A DNA stretch of 64,000 nt from Symbiodinium natans (GCA_905221605.1 CAJNDS010000114.1:294355-358354); one strand, 5' to 3'. Shown: positions 9,796 to 22,844, numbered from the stretch's first letter. The notes: generated by a model from the letters alone, not told the origin. Translations and numbers: made by a program.

Positions 9796-12700
9796 ATGGA
9801 CTTGAGCATGAGGAGAGGAAGATCTCCCGCGGGCCAGACAGGCCAGACCCCTTCGTCAATGGGCACAGCTTCGAGGATGGCCTCGCCGCCTGCTACACCA
9901 GCAGAGATATCGCGAGAAGTGCGTGTGGATGAGACTTCTCTTGAGCCGAGCTATGATACATCCCAGCAGATACAAGGTGGTGAAGCGCTACAACTTGGAA
10001 GGTCAGAGGCCAGCACAGGGCAAGGGCCGAGAGGGCAAGGGCCGAGCAACTCCGAGAACGCGCAGCACTTCAGCTTGAATGAGGCCTGGGAAGCGGCTCA
10101 GCAACAGGAGGAGATTTCGGTTAATGACGCTCGAGAACGCAATAGAACGATGAGATCTCTTGATCAGAACGATGGTGACAATATGCAGATACATAGGCAA
10201 CGATCTCTTGATCGGGACAACGATGAGACCGCCACGTCTTTAAGACAGACAATTTCAGGGTCCCCAGGACCAGGATCTCTTGATCCAGACGCGTCACGAC
10301 GAGGATCTCTTGATCCGACCAGCGATCCACGGGGAGGTCAGTCAAGTTGGAACGCGTTGGAGGCACTACGAAGTTCTTTGAGATCAGTTGGCTTGGGAAC
10401 CAGAAGTGATGAGCAGAACTTGGCAGTTGCTGGTCGTGCGCAGCAAGGGCCTGAAGAGAGGATGAGTCCTCTCCCACTGGCAGGGGCCTGCGTTGGGACA
10501 GGGCCTCTGGCAGTGCGGGAGACCCCTCAGACTCAGGGAGCTCTTGCGGCGCAGGACCTGGCACAGGTTGGGTCTCGCGGTTTAGGGGTGCGTGGTGTAG
10601 AAGGTTTGCTGTACAGGGATCCGATGTCGCATAGCGGGCAAAGCCGGCATTCAGGTAGCGAACTTGCACAACTTGTAGAGGGCATGAGCCAGATGCAGGG
10701 TCTTCTGCAGGGTGTCCATGCAAGGCTGCAGAGCCTTGAAGAAGCGCGGAGTGTGGGATCAGGTGGATCTAGAAACACTTACAGCCTAGGTAGGGTAGAT
10801 ATGGAAGCCTTAAGGGCACATTTTGGTGCTTTGGAAATGGATCCATCTGCTCCTAGGAATCCGCCTGTAGCTCCAGGCCTTGATGGTAGGGAACTAGCGA
10901 CGCCAGAGCATCCAGTAGAAGCCTATCCCATCCCTCTACATGACAGAACGTCGCAAGCGAGCTCCCCGATAGCAACTAGGCCGGTAGAACAACACTTTAT
11001 CGGGTCACCTGACAGTTTTGGTAGCCAACCTCATGCCCCTTTAACCTCGACATTCCAAAGACCCTTGATGCACTTATGGGAAATTGATGCTGGAGTAGGC
11101 CTCAGAAGTAGGGAGAGCGCGAGCGATGGCTCCTTGGACCTGTGGGGACAAAGTAGGGGTGATAAGGGGATAGGAAAAGGGAATCCTGAACCTCGAAGCC
11201 CTGCTCCCCTCCAGGCCCCAATCAATTCCTCTCTGCAAGGCCAAGTAGGTCCCAGCATTCCGCCAGATCCCGTGCCGACTGTGGCACAAAGGACCGCTCC
11301 GGCCCAGGAGCTTACGGTGTGGATAGGGGATGTAGAGTATGAAGTGGGCTTTGAAGGGGGTAGAGCTACAGTCAAGGGAAGGGTTGATAGAGGTTTGGAT
11401 TTCGGTTGCAGTAGGCCAGCGTACAGGCCGCCGTCTCCTCCGCCTCGGCCACCCCAAACAACACCGCCTCCAAGCCCCCCAGCACACGTTCCTTTTGTGC
11501 ATCAGGAAATGACCGCAAGTAGTAGCCAGCAAGCATTTGTGCCAGGAGCTTCTGTGCCTGTTCTGAGTATGTACCCACGCCCTTTGATGGAGTCTATGCC
11601 GGACATGAGAGCGCATGATGATGCTAGGGCGTATGCTCCAGATAGAAGCCGTGAAATCATGTTACCAACTCTTGAAATAACTCCAGAAGAGGGACCGCTA
11701 GCAGTAGGGGATTGGCTAACGCTAATTGCTCCACTTATCTCGGACTTGGCGCCGGCAGCGTCGACTTGGTGGGGTTTGGTTGCAGCAGAAGCAGACCGAC
11801 GCTACAAAGTGTGGCTTCAGTCCCCGCCGCTTGAAAGAGCGGCGCTGAAAGGAGCGCTCCCCGAGAATCTGCAGGAACCACGCTACATGCGGTTGGAGCA
11901 GAGGACGGTTTCGATGCTCATCAAGGCTTTGCCTAAGGATCTCTCTGAAGAACTCATATCGCAAGGGGATCTGACAACGGTTGGCGTGCTATTCAGGGTG
12001 TTGATTAAGGGTCAGCCTGGCGGGGCCAAAGAGCGACAACTTATCCTCTCTTATCTACACAACCCAGGTGTGGCTAGTAGTCCTTCGGATGCGAACTTAA
12101 AGTTAAGACGATGGTCACGGTGGGCCTCCCGGGGGAGGCAGTTGGGTATTTCGATGCCTGATCCGTCTCTTCTTCTCAAGGGAATCGACTCGTTGATGGC
12201 GGGAGTTCTCAAGAGCTACACGCAAGCCAGCTTTAGACTGTCCTTTGTCAGGGTACAGAGCAGCCTAGACCATGCACCCACGCTGGAGTCAGTCCTTTCG
12301 TACTTGAAGCATGTTCAGGCCGAAGCGGAGCTTCTCGAGTATGGGTTGGAGTCAGATCCCAAGAAGCCACGCGTAGCAAAGGCCACTGAGACTGATGATG
12401 TAGCAAGCCCAAACGCCCCAAACAACCCTAGGAAAGGATCTCCAAAAGGGAAGCCTAAAGGGAAGCCGAAGGGTAAAGACCAAGGGGGTTCCGGGGGTTC
12501 CGGGGGTACAAGGGAAGGGCAGGAAAATAAGCCGACGTGCAAGGGGTACCTAACGCCGCGCGGGTGTGCTTTTGGGGATAATTGTAGAAACCTGCACGAC
12601 TTTGCAGAAGCTGCTCGGCAACAAGTATGTTATGCTTGCGGAGCCACAGATCCCGCAACGAATCATCGTCGTCCTGAATGCCCTACTCTTCAAGGTCCTC

Positions 12701-15700
12701 AGTTCAAGAAAGGGGATAAGGGAGGCAAGGGCGGTAAGGGCAACAAGGGTAACAAGGGTGGGCCTCCAAAAGGAGGCAAGCCGAACATTGCAGCGGCTAC
12801 AGTAGAAACCCCAGGACCTGTCATCGCCGAAGTTGCTACAAACGCATCTACACATAGCGGAAACACCTCCGCAGCTGCAGGGACATCCGCAGAGCAAGAA
12901 GCTGGTCGGGTCTTGAAAGGGATTCGTTTGGCATGTCTTCAGGGGCCCGGAGTGGCATCCTTGCAGGATGGGGGGAGTCCGGTTTCGTTTGGTCCGGTTT
13001 CGTGTGGTGCTTCAACTTCGGATTTGAAGGTCAGTTGTGGTCCGGGGGGAATTGGGGAGGTTGCTTCGAATTTACAGGAATCACCTAGAAGTAGTGAGGG
13101 CGGGGTTCCGAAATGGACTCGCTCAAGGGCAGATGTTCGGTTAGAGCCGCAAGGGACCGTTCATCCAGATTGGCTAGAGCCGGAAGGGGCCAATCGCCTG
13201 AGCTGGCTAGAGCCAGATGGGGCCAGCGAGAGCAGGGATCGGCTAGAGCCGGATGGAGCCGACATGGGTGATTTCCGTGAATTGAAGCTTCCAGGGTTTG
13301 AAAAGGATGTTCCTAGGTTCTGTACGTTTGGTGTAGAGGTTGTTGTTGGTGAAGATGAGCGTATTTCAGTTGCAGAAGCTTTCTTGGATTCAGGCGCGAC
13401 TCATGTGTACCGATATGCGCAAGTCAGAGAGTATCAATCTGCAGTGGCCTGTGACATTATGCTTCCGGTAGGTCTATCTGTAGGGCGAATGTCATCAAAG
13501 GGGTCCTTGCTTTCCATGGACACGAAGCCTGCGGTAATCCCTCTGGGAAAGGTGGTTGAGGTCCTAGGATGTGAAGTCCGTTGGGATTTTCAGGGACCAC
13601 TTGTCAAGCATCCACTAAGAGGGCTTTTGGGTGTAAGGACTGTTCATGGCAGGATGGTCCTAGGAGTAGCAGATGCCCGAGCTCTGGTCGATGAACTAGA
13701 GACTGCGTGGGAGCTAGGGGTTACTCGTGAAGATCCAAGCCCATCGTTGCGGGTAGTGGAATCTGCGGGGAGCCAAGGGCAACCGTGCGTGTCTGTGAGA
13801 TTTCTGAAAGCGGAAGAAAACACCTTGGGACTAATCGATGGCGGGGCTACTAACGCGCTTCGTCAAGGATCTGCCAAGGAGCTTCAGCAGGCTAGTGTAG
13901 TAAAAGTGGAGTTGGCTGCTGGACAAACTGAGCTTCGGATGAATGAGCAAGGCACCCTGCTCACTGCGCATAGGGTCACTCCGATACTGCCTCTAGGACC
14001 CGCGATTGAGTGTCTGGGTATGGTTTTAGAGTGGTCAACAGAGGGGATTCGCCTGACTCACCCTACGAGAGGTGAGCTTCCGGTTACCTTGGTCAAGGGT
14101 TGTCCTATGATCGCTCAAGAGTTGCTGATGGACTTGATTCTGGAATTGGAGGACAAGATCAGAGTCAGGGAACTGAGAGTCAAGGCTATGCAGTTAAGTG
14201 AGAGTCCGGATTTTGAGATCCAAGGGTCTTTGAAGGAGGCTCTAAATGCCTGTAGGGGAGATGCCAAGAAAGAGTCAGTCGTTCTGGCTGCGTACGCTAA
14301 GAAGATCTTCCCGGAGGTGCCTCACGACATCCTTCAGCAGGTCGCTCCTTTGCAGGTGAACCCTGAAACCAACGATGCCCAAACAACAGGTCTGAATCGC
14401 AGGGCTCGACGTAGGCTAAAGAAAGCGCAACGGGTGCTGGTACATCTGTTCTCGGGGCAACAATCCTGGAAGGCTAAGCATGATGAGGCCTTTCTAGAGG
14501 TAGAATTGAATCGGGGAAGGGACTTGTTTAACGAGTCTCTCTATTCGTATGTACTTCAAGAGATCCTGTCTGGCAAAGTAAAAGGGATACTGGGTGGTCC
14601 TCCGTGTAGGACGATGTCACGGTCTAGGGCTAGGTCTCCGGGACCACGCGTTTTGAGGGCGAGACATGGAATCGAGCGGTTCGGACTAGAGGGATTGACA
14701 GGTAAGGAGAGGACTTTGGCGATTCGAGATACCGTACTAATCTTGAGAATGCTCTTCTTGATGCATGTGACTCAGGAGGTTCAGGAAGGGAATGCGTATC
14801 TTGGGTTTGAGCACCCCAGGGATCCTGCGGAGCTGGATCCTTCCCCTGAGGCACAAGCGTTGCCATCGCTTTGGGAATGGCCTGAAATCAAAGGGTTAGG
14901 GCTGTATAAAGTACGGTTTGACCAGGGCGCTTTAGGGCATGACCATGTAAAACCATCGGTCTTTGCAACGTCCTCGTGGATGGTAGCCGAAGAACTTTCC
15001 GACAAGGTTGTTCCTCCGACCGCGCGGTGGATCTCTACCTCTAGTGACACAGAGTCCTTAAGAGAAAGGATGGAGCGCACAAGTAAGGCCTCGAAATGGG
15101 CGCCGGGATTGGTATCCATTCTTCAGCGAGGGTGGGAGTTGTGGTCTAGTAGCAGAGAAGAAAATGTGAATGCGGTAAGGGACAGGATTCGGCTTTTGTC
15201 CGGGCTCATGATAGATGAAGGAATGGACCCTGAAGTAGTGCGCAGAATCTGTAGCGAGCTGAATCCTCCTTTCCCTAGAGTATCCCGCCTTAAACCGAAG
15301 GAGCAGTCCTTTAAAGAACATTGCCAACGTGGGCACGCTCCATGGCGGGGTGACTGCCGAGCCTGCCTAGAATCGGCAGCATTCCACCATCCTTGCCGTC
15401 GTAGAAAGCATGCGCATATGTTTTCCCTTTGCGTAGATCTTACGGGTCCTTATACTAAAGGTTCAGATCAGGAGGGCATTGCGCGGTATGCAGTCGTAGG
15501 AGTATACACCTTCCCAAGATTCTGGAAAAATGGTGAGCCAGTTGAAGATGACGGACGTGGGGTAGGTGTTATCTCTGAAAACGAGGGAGACAAAGAGGAT
15601 ATGGGCAAAGCGGGAGAGCAGGACGAGCCAATACCAAACCCAGATGAGTGGGCAGAAATTGAAGGCGAAGAGGAGCCTGCGGCAGATCCACTTCCGGCAG

Positions 15701-16400
15701 ATGTGGACGAGGTAAAGAAAGAGGAGCGTAGATGGAAAGCCATTTGTGAGGCCTCACTGGACCCTCTGCCGGCGATCAGGATTCCGTTTCTAATTCCGGT
15801 GTACAAAAAGAGTCCGAAACAGGTCACTGAAGCCGTGGCTCGTATCTTCATAAGGTTAAAGACTTTAGGACTACCTCTTCACCGAGTCCATAGCGACCGC
15901 GGAGCGGAATTCGTTAACAAGACCTTCTTATCATGGTGTAGGGCGAGAGACCTGCATGTCACGACAACTGCAGCAGATCTCCCTCAGTCCAACGGCCTTG
16001 CGGAGCGCTTCATAGGCCTTATCAAACGACAAGCCCGATCCCTTCTACACTCTGTAGGTGCTAGGTCTAGCGACTGGCCTCATGCGATGAGATACTCGGT
16101 CGAAACAATGTATGATGAAGCAATGAGGGGCCTGGGTGTGATTCCTAAAAGGCAACAGCTTCCCTTTGGCGCGAATATCTATGTCAGGGAACGTACCTGG
16201 AGGTGGGCATCATGGACAGCGAGAGCAGTTCAGGCCACCGTCCTGGCGCCGTCGGAGCATGTCTCAAAGGGTTGGGTGGTGCGAGTGACCCGCCCTGATG
16301 GAACCCCAGTACTCCTAATAACTACTTTAGCTTATCAAAAGGTTAGGGAGCCGGAACCGTTGAATGCACCTCCAGAAGCAGCAGAACAGCCTAGTGAGGC
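9796..16400 (+). CDS. Copia-type Gag-Pol polyprotein, copy A, 3' part lost in gap
   Basis: The first 2201 codons match copy B with only a few substitutions and no frameshift, so both derive from the same recent family. Visible parts, with the same numbering as copy B: Gag with CCCH and zinc-knuckle motifs; protease motif DSGAT (1198) and DGGAT (1348); methyltransferase-like module with GGPPC (1600-1604); integrase with D1881, D2034 and E2070. The frame runs into the N gap at 16401. Sequence after the gap does not match the element, so the dioxygenase-like, reverse transcriptase and RNase H regions are missing here, either truncated or lost in assembly. An open frame that continues across the gap to 16935 is an artefact. 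The leader between LTR and ATG (9683-9795) holds no gene; it would contain the primer-binding site. Confidence 0.9.
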
Positions 16401-16500
16401 NNNNNNNNNNNNNNNNNNNNNNNNNNNNNNNNNNNNNNNNNNNNNNNNNNNNNNNNNNNNNNNNNNNNNNNNNNNNNNNNNNNNNNNNNNNNNNNNNNNN
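16401..16500. other. Assembly gap (100 N)
   Basis: Exactly 100 unknown bases, the usual placeholder for a gap of unknown size. It lies inside the polyprotein frame of copy A. The missing sequence could be the remaining several kilobases of the element plus its 3' LTR. Confidence 0.98.
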
Positions 16501-16518
16501 CAGCCCAAAGCCCTATGT

Positions 16519-16617
16519 GGGGGGTTTCCGAAATTAGGAGGTGCCTTATTGGGGTCCTTATTACAGGGGAATCTTACTAGTTGGGGGTCTCTATTACGGG
16601 TCCCTTGTTTCGTATTT
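16519..16617. mobile_element. MITE family B copy, right end decayed
   Basis: Starts after ATGT with GGGGGGTTTCCGAAATTAGG and carries the family blocks GGTGCCTTATTGGGGTCCTTAT and TTGGGGGTCTCTATTA. The right terminal repeat is degenerate (GTTTCGTATTTCTTC), and no convincing right-hand duplication is visible. Confidence 0.55.
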
Positions 16618-17709
16618 CTTCTTCCACACCCTCGGTGTGGGTTGGTTGCTTTGAAACTAAACTCTCCTGAAGCCCCAACCCCAGAGTATTTCCCAACCCC
16701 AGAGGAAGAGACTCCCTGGAGTGCCCAACCACAGAGTACTGTATCCCCTCAGAATCCCCAACCCCAGATTATGTCCAGAGAAGCCAGAGTACACCTTTTC
16801 AATGCTGGAGCGCCGCGCCCGCGAGTGCCCCAGCTCAGAGTACCCCCAACCAGAATAGGACGGCCCACAGATTCCAAATCTGTAGGGGGGGTTCCTTCGA
16901 AGTATACTGATTCGGGCTCAAGGCTCATGGTTTAGGAGTTAAGCCCTAACCCTAAACCCTAAATCATGTTCTGCAAATGTCCTCAAGGATCTCCATCCAC
17001 ATGGTGACCGTCTGGTACCTCGCTTGAGCGGCTGATCTGGCTGTCTTCTACAATGGTTTAGGGTTTAGGGTTTAGGGTTTTGGAGGAGCTTATTATGGTA
17101 GAATTTTGAGGGGACCATAAGAGAAGACTATTCGTATCTACTCCGACCCTATAGTACAAACCCCTCGCCCTTTGATTAACGCTCACAACACAGGCTGACA
17201 CTGTCGAGCCGACACGGTTTAGGGTTTAGGGTTTAGGGTTAGGGTTTAGGGTTTGGGGTTTAGGGTTTAGGATTTAGCGAATGAACTCCTACTCTTTCCA
17301 GGCGCTCAATAACATGAGCCTTGAGTCAGTTCCTCAACTCTGAACCCCAAACCCGAAACCCTCAACCCCAGACACCTCCAAACAGAAGCAACGATGGCAA
17401 CAGCGAAAACCATCAAAAAGGCATTTGGGGCTATTCTAGAAACCCTAAACCTTTTAAGGGCTCCTATTTTGAAGCACTCGACAGTAGTACGACATTTTGT
17501 CTCTTCAAAGTTTGGGACCTGAACATATTCGGACACTCAAGCGATCCCCAGCCCAACCACCCTAGAGTTACAAAACCATGAGCCATGAGATTTCACAGCT
17601 TTGAACCCAACAACCCTGCACCCAGAAGCACCAAAAATGCCCGAAGTGTCCTTTAGGGTTTAGGGTTTAGGGTTTAGGGTTTCGGGTTTCGGGCCTCATA
17701 AAACCCTCC

Positions 17710-17784
17710 GAATCGCAGGCAGGGGCGCTGGTATTCGCAGACGCCGAGGACCACGACGAAGATCCAGGTGCCGATGCCCAGTCC
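17710..17784 (-). CDS. Exon encoding a membrane helix, gene unknown
   Basis: After a TTGCAG|G acceptor at 17784 the minus strand reads GLGIGTWIFVVVLGVCEYQR, a strongly hydrophobic segment able to span a membrane. The donor lies near 17710. Telomere-like arrays flank it on both sides. I cannot assign the gene. Confidence 0.4.
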
Positions 17785-19920
17785 CTGCAATCTAGGGCTT
17801 CTACCGTGGACCCTTGCCCTAAAGGCCTCCAAGGACTCTGATTTTTTAAAGGTAGTTGGCCTTTAAAGGCCTTACCATGAAAGGGTTTAGGGTTTAGGGT
17901 TTAGGGTTTAGGGTTTAGGATTTAGGGTTTAGGGTTTAGGGGGTCTAGGGGTTCTACCTTGGACCCTTAGTCATGGGTTCCCCTACTACTCTTTGGGGTT
18001 TAGGGCTTAGGGTTTAGGGTTTAGCAATTAGGGTTTAGGGTCCAGGGTTGAGGGCAACCCCCCCCTAGATTCCCCCCCATAATTAAGGCTCTTTAGGGAT
18101 AATTGAGCTTAATTTGCAGTTATTTGTGGGGGAAACAAAGGGGGGGGGGTAGCAAATTAAGGGGTAAAAGGATGGACTTTCAGGAGGGGGCCCTTAATCT
18201 TATTCCCCTAAACAACCCCCTATATATACCTTAGGGTTTAGGGTCTAGGGATTATATGGTCCCTATATACCTAAGTAGCCCTCCAATAACCTTGTAATGC
18301 TGGGTTTTGGGGTCCCTTTTTACGGATCCCTCAGGGTACATGAGGGCCATATTAGGAGTTTTTGTTGAAGGGGAACCTTTAGGAGCACAACTTTGGGGGT
18401 GCGAGTCTTCATCCCTTGGTGCAAGTGTCTAAGTGTTTTTTTTTTTTTTTGCAGGGTTTAGGGGTTTAGGGTTTAGGGTTTGGGGTTTGGGGTTTGGGGT
18501 TTGGGGTTTAGGGTTTAGGGTTGAAATGAGGGAGTTATGTACCCTAGAAACACTAAGCTTGGGTTTCAGATCGGGCTTTCGCTAGCGCTTTGCTTTCTCG
18601 TTCTTTACATGGAATAAGGGGCTTTGTTTCCCTAGAACCACCCAAGGCAACCCTTTTCTAGGGTTTAGGGTTTAGGGGTTTAGGAGTTTAGGGGCTTAGG
18701 GGTTTAGGGGTTTAGGGGTCTAGAGATTTAGGGGTTTAGGGGTTTAGGGTTTGGAGGAACTTTGGCTTCGGAGGGTTTTTAAATTTGGGCTGAGAGATCA
18801 GGATTCAAGGCCAAAGTATGGGGCTCAAACTTGGGCGGGGAACTTTCTTGAGGCCCCAAGCCCTAAACCCTGCCCTAAACCCTGTACCTTCTACCCGCTG
18901 CGAGCCCTGAACCCTAAACCCCCAAGCCCTAAACCCTCAACCCCCAAGCCCTCTGAGCCCTGAACCCTAAGCCCTGAACCCTAGACCTTCTACCATCTGA
19001 GCCCTAAACCCTCTGAGCCCTACACCCTCACCCTTTGAGCCCTAAACCCTCAACCCCCAACCCTCAACCCTCTTTCTCGTCAGCAGCCCAATCTACTGGG
19101 CTCCCTGGGTTGAGGCATCAGCAAGATCTCAAAAGGAGGGGAGGGCCCCCCCTTTGAAGCCTAAACCCCTAAACTAAACCCCCAAACCCCTAAACCCCAA
19201 AACCCCAAGACCCCTAGACCCCTAGACCCCTAAACCCCTAAACCTCTAGACCCCTAAACCCCTAAACCCCTAAACCTCTAGACCCCTACACCCCTAAACC
19301 CCTAAACCCCTAAACCCCTAAAGTCCTAAACCCTAAACCCCTAAACCCTAACCCCTAGACCCCTAGACCCCTAGACCCCTAGACCCCTAGACCCCTAGAC
19401 CCCTAGACCCCTAGACCCCTAGACCCCTAGACCCCTAAACCCCTAGACCCCTAGACCCCTAGACCCCTAAACCCCTGGACCCCTAGACCCCTAAACCCCT
19501 GAACCCTAAACCCTAGACCCCAAACATCCGACTGCAAACAATCACCGACATCGAGTTGTACTACCACATGTTCAAGGACAATAGCAAACTAGAGCAACCC
19601 CAAACCCTAAACCCTAAACCCTAAACCCCAAACCCCTAGACCCTGGACCCCAAACCCCCAAAACGCTGAGCCGTATTTGGACCCTTATAGGCCAGTGCTG
19701 ATTCTTTGAGGAGTATATACCCTTAGGGTATATTCCTTAACTAAGGGGTTTAGGGTTTCAGGGTTACTGTAAACGAGGGGATTACCCTAAGTTGAAGTAA
19801 GGATCCTTGGTCTAATTAAGAACCCCAATAGGATACAAAAACAAGAATCCCTATACCACCCTTAGTAAGGAAGATTATTTCTTGCTTTTTCGGTGTTCTT
19901 AAGCAATGAGTACTCCCTGA

Positions 19921-20017
19921 GGGTCCATGTGCCTATATAGCACATACCTGGGCCCTAAAGCTACTATAAGGAAACTCCTTCAAGGCCCCAAAAAACACTA
20001 TATAGGTACATGGACCC
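19921..20017. repeat. Inverted repeat, 20-bp arms
   Basis: GGGTCCATGTGCCTATATAG (19921-19940) pairs with CTATATAGGTACATGGACCC (19998-20017) with one mismatch. The total length of 97 bp resembles a MITE in size, but there is no clear target duplication and no second copy in the window. Confidence 0.55.
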
Positions 20018-20285
20018 ATAGGGACTTAAGTGGTTTTGGAAGATCTGGGATTTTTTTCCCTGCGATGCCATGGCTACGCACTTGCCGCTTCCCATGGCTT
20101 CTGCGAGCTGCAGCGGCCAAGGCCCCCAGATGGCGCTAACAAAGCTGGGGTGTAGGGTTTAGGGTTTAGGGTTGAGGGTTGAGGGTTGAGGGTTGAGGGT
20201 TTAGGGCTTAGGGTTTGGGGTTTGGGGCTTAAGGCTTAGGGTTTAGCGGTTTAGCGGTTTAGGTACGAAAAGCACAAAACGAAAT

Positions 20286-21488
20286 CCTGGACGAAGTAGA
20301 CAAGAAAAACTGAAGACAAATACACCATCAACGGGACGCCCACAAAGACACGCAGAACAATAGGCAGGCAGCAGTAGAGAAGCCTGATTCGATATCTCCA
20401 GGAAAAATCATACCACCACAGGAAAAGGAGCAGGAGGTACAGTCGCTTCAATATATGCTTCTGAAACCAGAAACACGTGCCCCGCACATCGCGCCAGTTC
20501 GTAGTCACTACGCCGTACATAGGGCCGAGAAAGGGGCTGATGAGAAAGCATGGGTTCTCGGTCTCGCAGATGAAGCGAATCTCAGGACCAAGTACGTGCC
20601 AAAGGAGCTGCCTTACTTCACCATGGCCCACGGGAAAACCTTTAAACTTCATTATTCCTACTAAAGAAACTCAAAAAAGGTTTAAAGTTCAACTCCCGGC
20701 CAAGCAAGCTGCTCATGAACTGCATAGTCATTATCCATGCCCGCTCTATACTCCAGCAAGAGGCGCAAGCAGTCGAAGTCGAAGAGCTTGAATTCCGATT
20801 TGCGCATGATCTCCGCGACTTCGCTGGGGCTGGCCCCCCCTGCAGACTCCAAGAGCAACCCTACCTTGGCTGACTTCTAAACCCCTCCGAAAAGTTTAAC
20901 CTTTAGGCTGCTCCTTGTAGTTTCTACAAAAACCCTAAACCCTAAACCCTAAACCCTAAACCCTAAACCCTGAACCCTGAACCCTAAGCCCTAAGCCCTA
21001 AGCCCTAAGCCCTAAGCCCTAAGCCACAAAAGAAAAGCCAGGCTGCCATGCGGTGATGGTCCCACTCGCAGGCGAAGACGAGAGCTGACTTCCTGTTCCG
21101 TTCCCAGCCCAAGTCCTTAACTGAGGGTTTAGGGTTTAGGGTTTAGGGTTTAGGGTTTAGGGTTTAGGGTTTAGGGTTTAGGGTTTAGTCCTGAACTGAA
21201 CTGGGCAACAGCTTATGATTTTTCAGCTGTTGCTTAGGATTCCGAACTTGGAGCCCTCGCATCTTTCTTCAATATTAGCTGTTTCCAGGGATTTCGAAAC
21301 ACCCAAAATCCTCAAAAGAAAAACCCTAAACCCTAAACCCTAAACCCTAAACCCTAAACCCTAAACCCTAAACCCTAAACCCTAAACCCTAAACTTAAAC
21401 AAAGCTAGTTGCTCAAGTCTCCCTCTGAGAGTCCGTGCGGGCCCGGGCCTCCAAGAGAAGCTCCACGACGTCTGTGTGCCCCCAGCTC
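20286..21488 (-). CDS. Ankyrin-repeat membrane protein, partial, three exons
   Basis: Three minus-strand exon-like segments lie in order. Exon one, about 21430-21488, reads SWGHTDVVELLLEARARTD, a good match to the second half of an ankyrin repeat (GHxDVVxLLLExxAxxD). Exon two, 20694-20864, is exactly 57 codons, with an AG|G acceptor and a GT donor, and contains CLRLLLEYRAGMD, again ankyrin-like. Exon three starts at 20611 after AAG|G and encodes about 110 residues (PEIRFICETENPCFLISPF early on), with several hydrophobic stretches such as RLYLLLLFLWW and LRVFVGVPLMVYLSSVFLVY. It ends near 20286 or at a stop at 20251. Ankyrin plus membrane segments suggests a membrane-anchored scaffold or channel-like protein. 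The joining of the exons and the function are inferred. The gene continues outside these exons. Confidence 0.5.
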
Positions 21489-22328
21489 CTGGGGGCTCCC
21501 AAAAGAGCTCATGGCATGGGAGAGTATTTGGGGTTTAGGGTTTAGGGTTTAGGGTTTAAGGTTTAGGGTTTAGGGTTTGAGTATTTGGGGTTTAGGGTTT
21601 ACGGGTTAGAAGTACCCTTAAAAACGTAATTTAAGTAGGCTCAAACTATGCAAAAAAAAGTTCCTTACCCTAAGCCCTAAACAAAAACCCTAAACCCTAA
21701 ACCCTAAACCCTAAACCCTAAACCCTAAACCCTGCAAAGCTTCGCTGCTCGCGTCAGAGCGGAGGCGGGATAGCCAGCCAATGTCAGATTCGGATCCTGT
21801 GGTCGTGAGAGCAACTCCTGGGCTGGCTGTCAAGGGATGAAGACTCTTGGGGTTTAGGGTTTAGGGTTTAGGGTTTAGGGTTTAGGGTTTAGGGTTTAGG
21901 GTTTAGGGTTTTAGGGATTTGGGGATTTGGGATTTAGGGTTTAGGGTTTAGGGTTTGGGGTTTAGGGAGTTAGGGTTTAGGGTTCGGGGTTTAGGGCTTA
22001 GGGTTCCCCTATAATATACGCCTGATATCCTTAGGGATCCGTAGAGAGGGACCCCAAAACCCGAGGGCACAACCTTAATGGTCCAAGGTAGGAACCCCTA
22101 GATGTTGCTCAGAAGCTTCCAAAAAGTGGGCCAGAATCAGACGAAAAGCATACCTGCATAACCCTAAACCCAAAAACCCAAAAACCCTAAACCCTGAACC
22201 CTGAACCCTAAACTCTAGAAACCCTAGAAACCCTAGAAACCCTAGAACCCTAGAAACCCTAGAAATCCTTTAAACCCTAAAAACCCTAAAAACCCTGAAC
22301 CTTGCACCCTAAACCCTAAACCCCAAAC

Positions 22329-22424
22329 AGCTCCCCAGGTTCGATGACGTCTGAGAGAACACCACGGGTGGCAGCATTGCAGAGTTCAAGGGCTTGCCGG
22401 TCCGTGGTGCTCGCGAAAGCCAGC
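22329..22424 (-). CDS. Unassigned exon
   Basis: After a CCGAG|G acceptor at 22424 the minus strand reads LAFASTTDRQALELCNAATR and continues GVLSDVIEPG. A GT donor follows at the start of a TTTGGGG/TTTAGGG array. It has good coding character but I recognise no family. Confidence 0.35.
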
Positions 22425-22726
22425 CTCGGTTGGCCCTAAACCCCTAAATCCCTAAACCCTAAACCCTAAACCCTAAACCCTAAACCCTAAACCCTAAGCC
22501 CTAAACCCTAAACCCTAAACCCTAGACCCTAGACCCTAAACCCCAATCAAAGCTTCTGAATCTTCTTCCTACATAAGATTCGCCCACGGAGGGAAACTGT
22601 GGTTGAAACCTCCTCAAGAAGTAAAAGGCGTGCAAAACCTCTGAAGCAGATTCCTCTATCGGCGGGGAAAGCGTTTCTGGACCAGATTCTGTTTTACCCA
22701 ATCAGACAAACTCCTGGGGTAGCCAC

Positions 22727-22844
22727 ATGGTCCCTTAACATGGGATCTTCATTGGGGGGGAACCCTTGTACGCCCCTTAAATACCCCTTCTTTGAAACTC
22801 AATGGGCCTGTACTTCATAGCCCGTTACAGAAGGTAAGGGACCA
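22727..22844. repeat. Inverted repeat, short arms
   Basis: ATGGTCCCTTA (22727-22737) and TAAGGGACCAT (22834-22844) are perfect inverse complements bounding a 118-bp segment. It may be a decayed small element. Confidence 0.4.

Larger units (their letters stand above)
17052..22545. repeat. Dense field of telomere-like arrays, including CCCCTAAA/CCCCTAGA variants
   Basis: Arrays lie at about 17052-17082, 17215-17277, 17652-17694, 17883-17942, 18000-18052, 18456-18526, 18658-18752, 18858-19070, 19146-19520, 19595-19650, 20153-20262, 20929-21026, 21124-21189, 21322-21398, 21526-21608, 21683-21733, 21848-22005, 22160-22330 and 22436-22545. The 19146-19520 stretch is an octamer variant CCCCTAAA/CCCCTAGA, unlike the heptamer elsewhere. 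Exon islands at 17710-17784, 20286-20864, 21430-21488 and 22329-22424 sit between arrays. I see no further genes. Confidence 0.9.

Noticed and set aside
10003-10778. Minus-strand frames opposite Gag in both retroelement copies
   Set aside because: Present at the same places in both copies only because the copies are nearly identical. They are shadows of the plus-strand polyprotein.
9796-16935. One continuous 2379-codon frame across the N gap
   Set aside because: The gap length is arbitrary and sequence right of it is a MITE and unrelated DNA, so the last 145 or so residues do not belong to the polyprotein.
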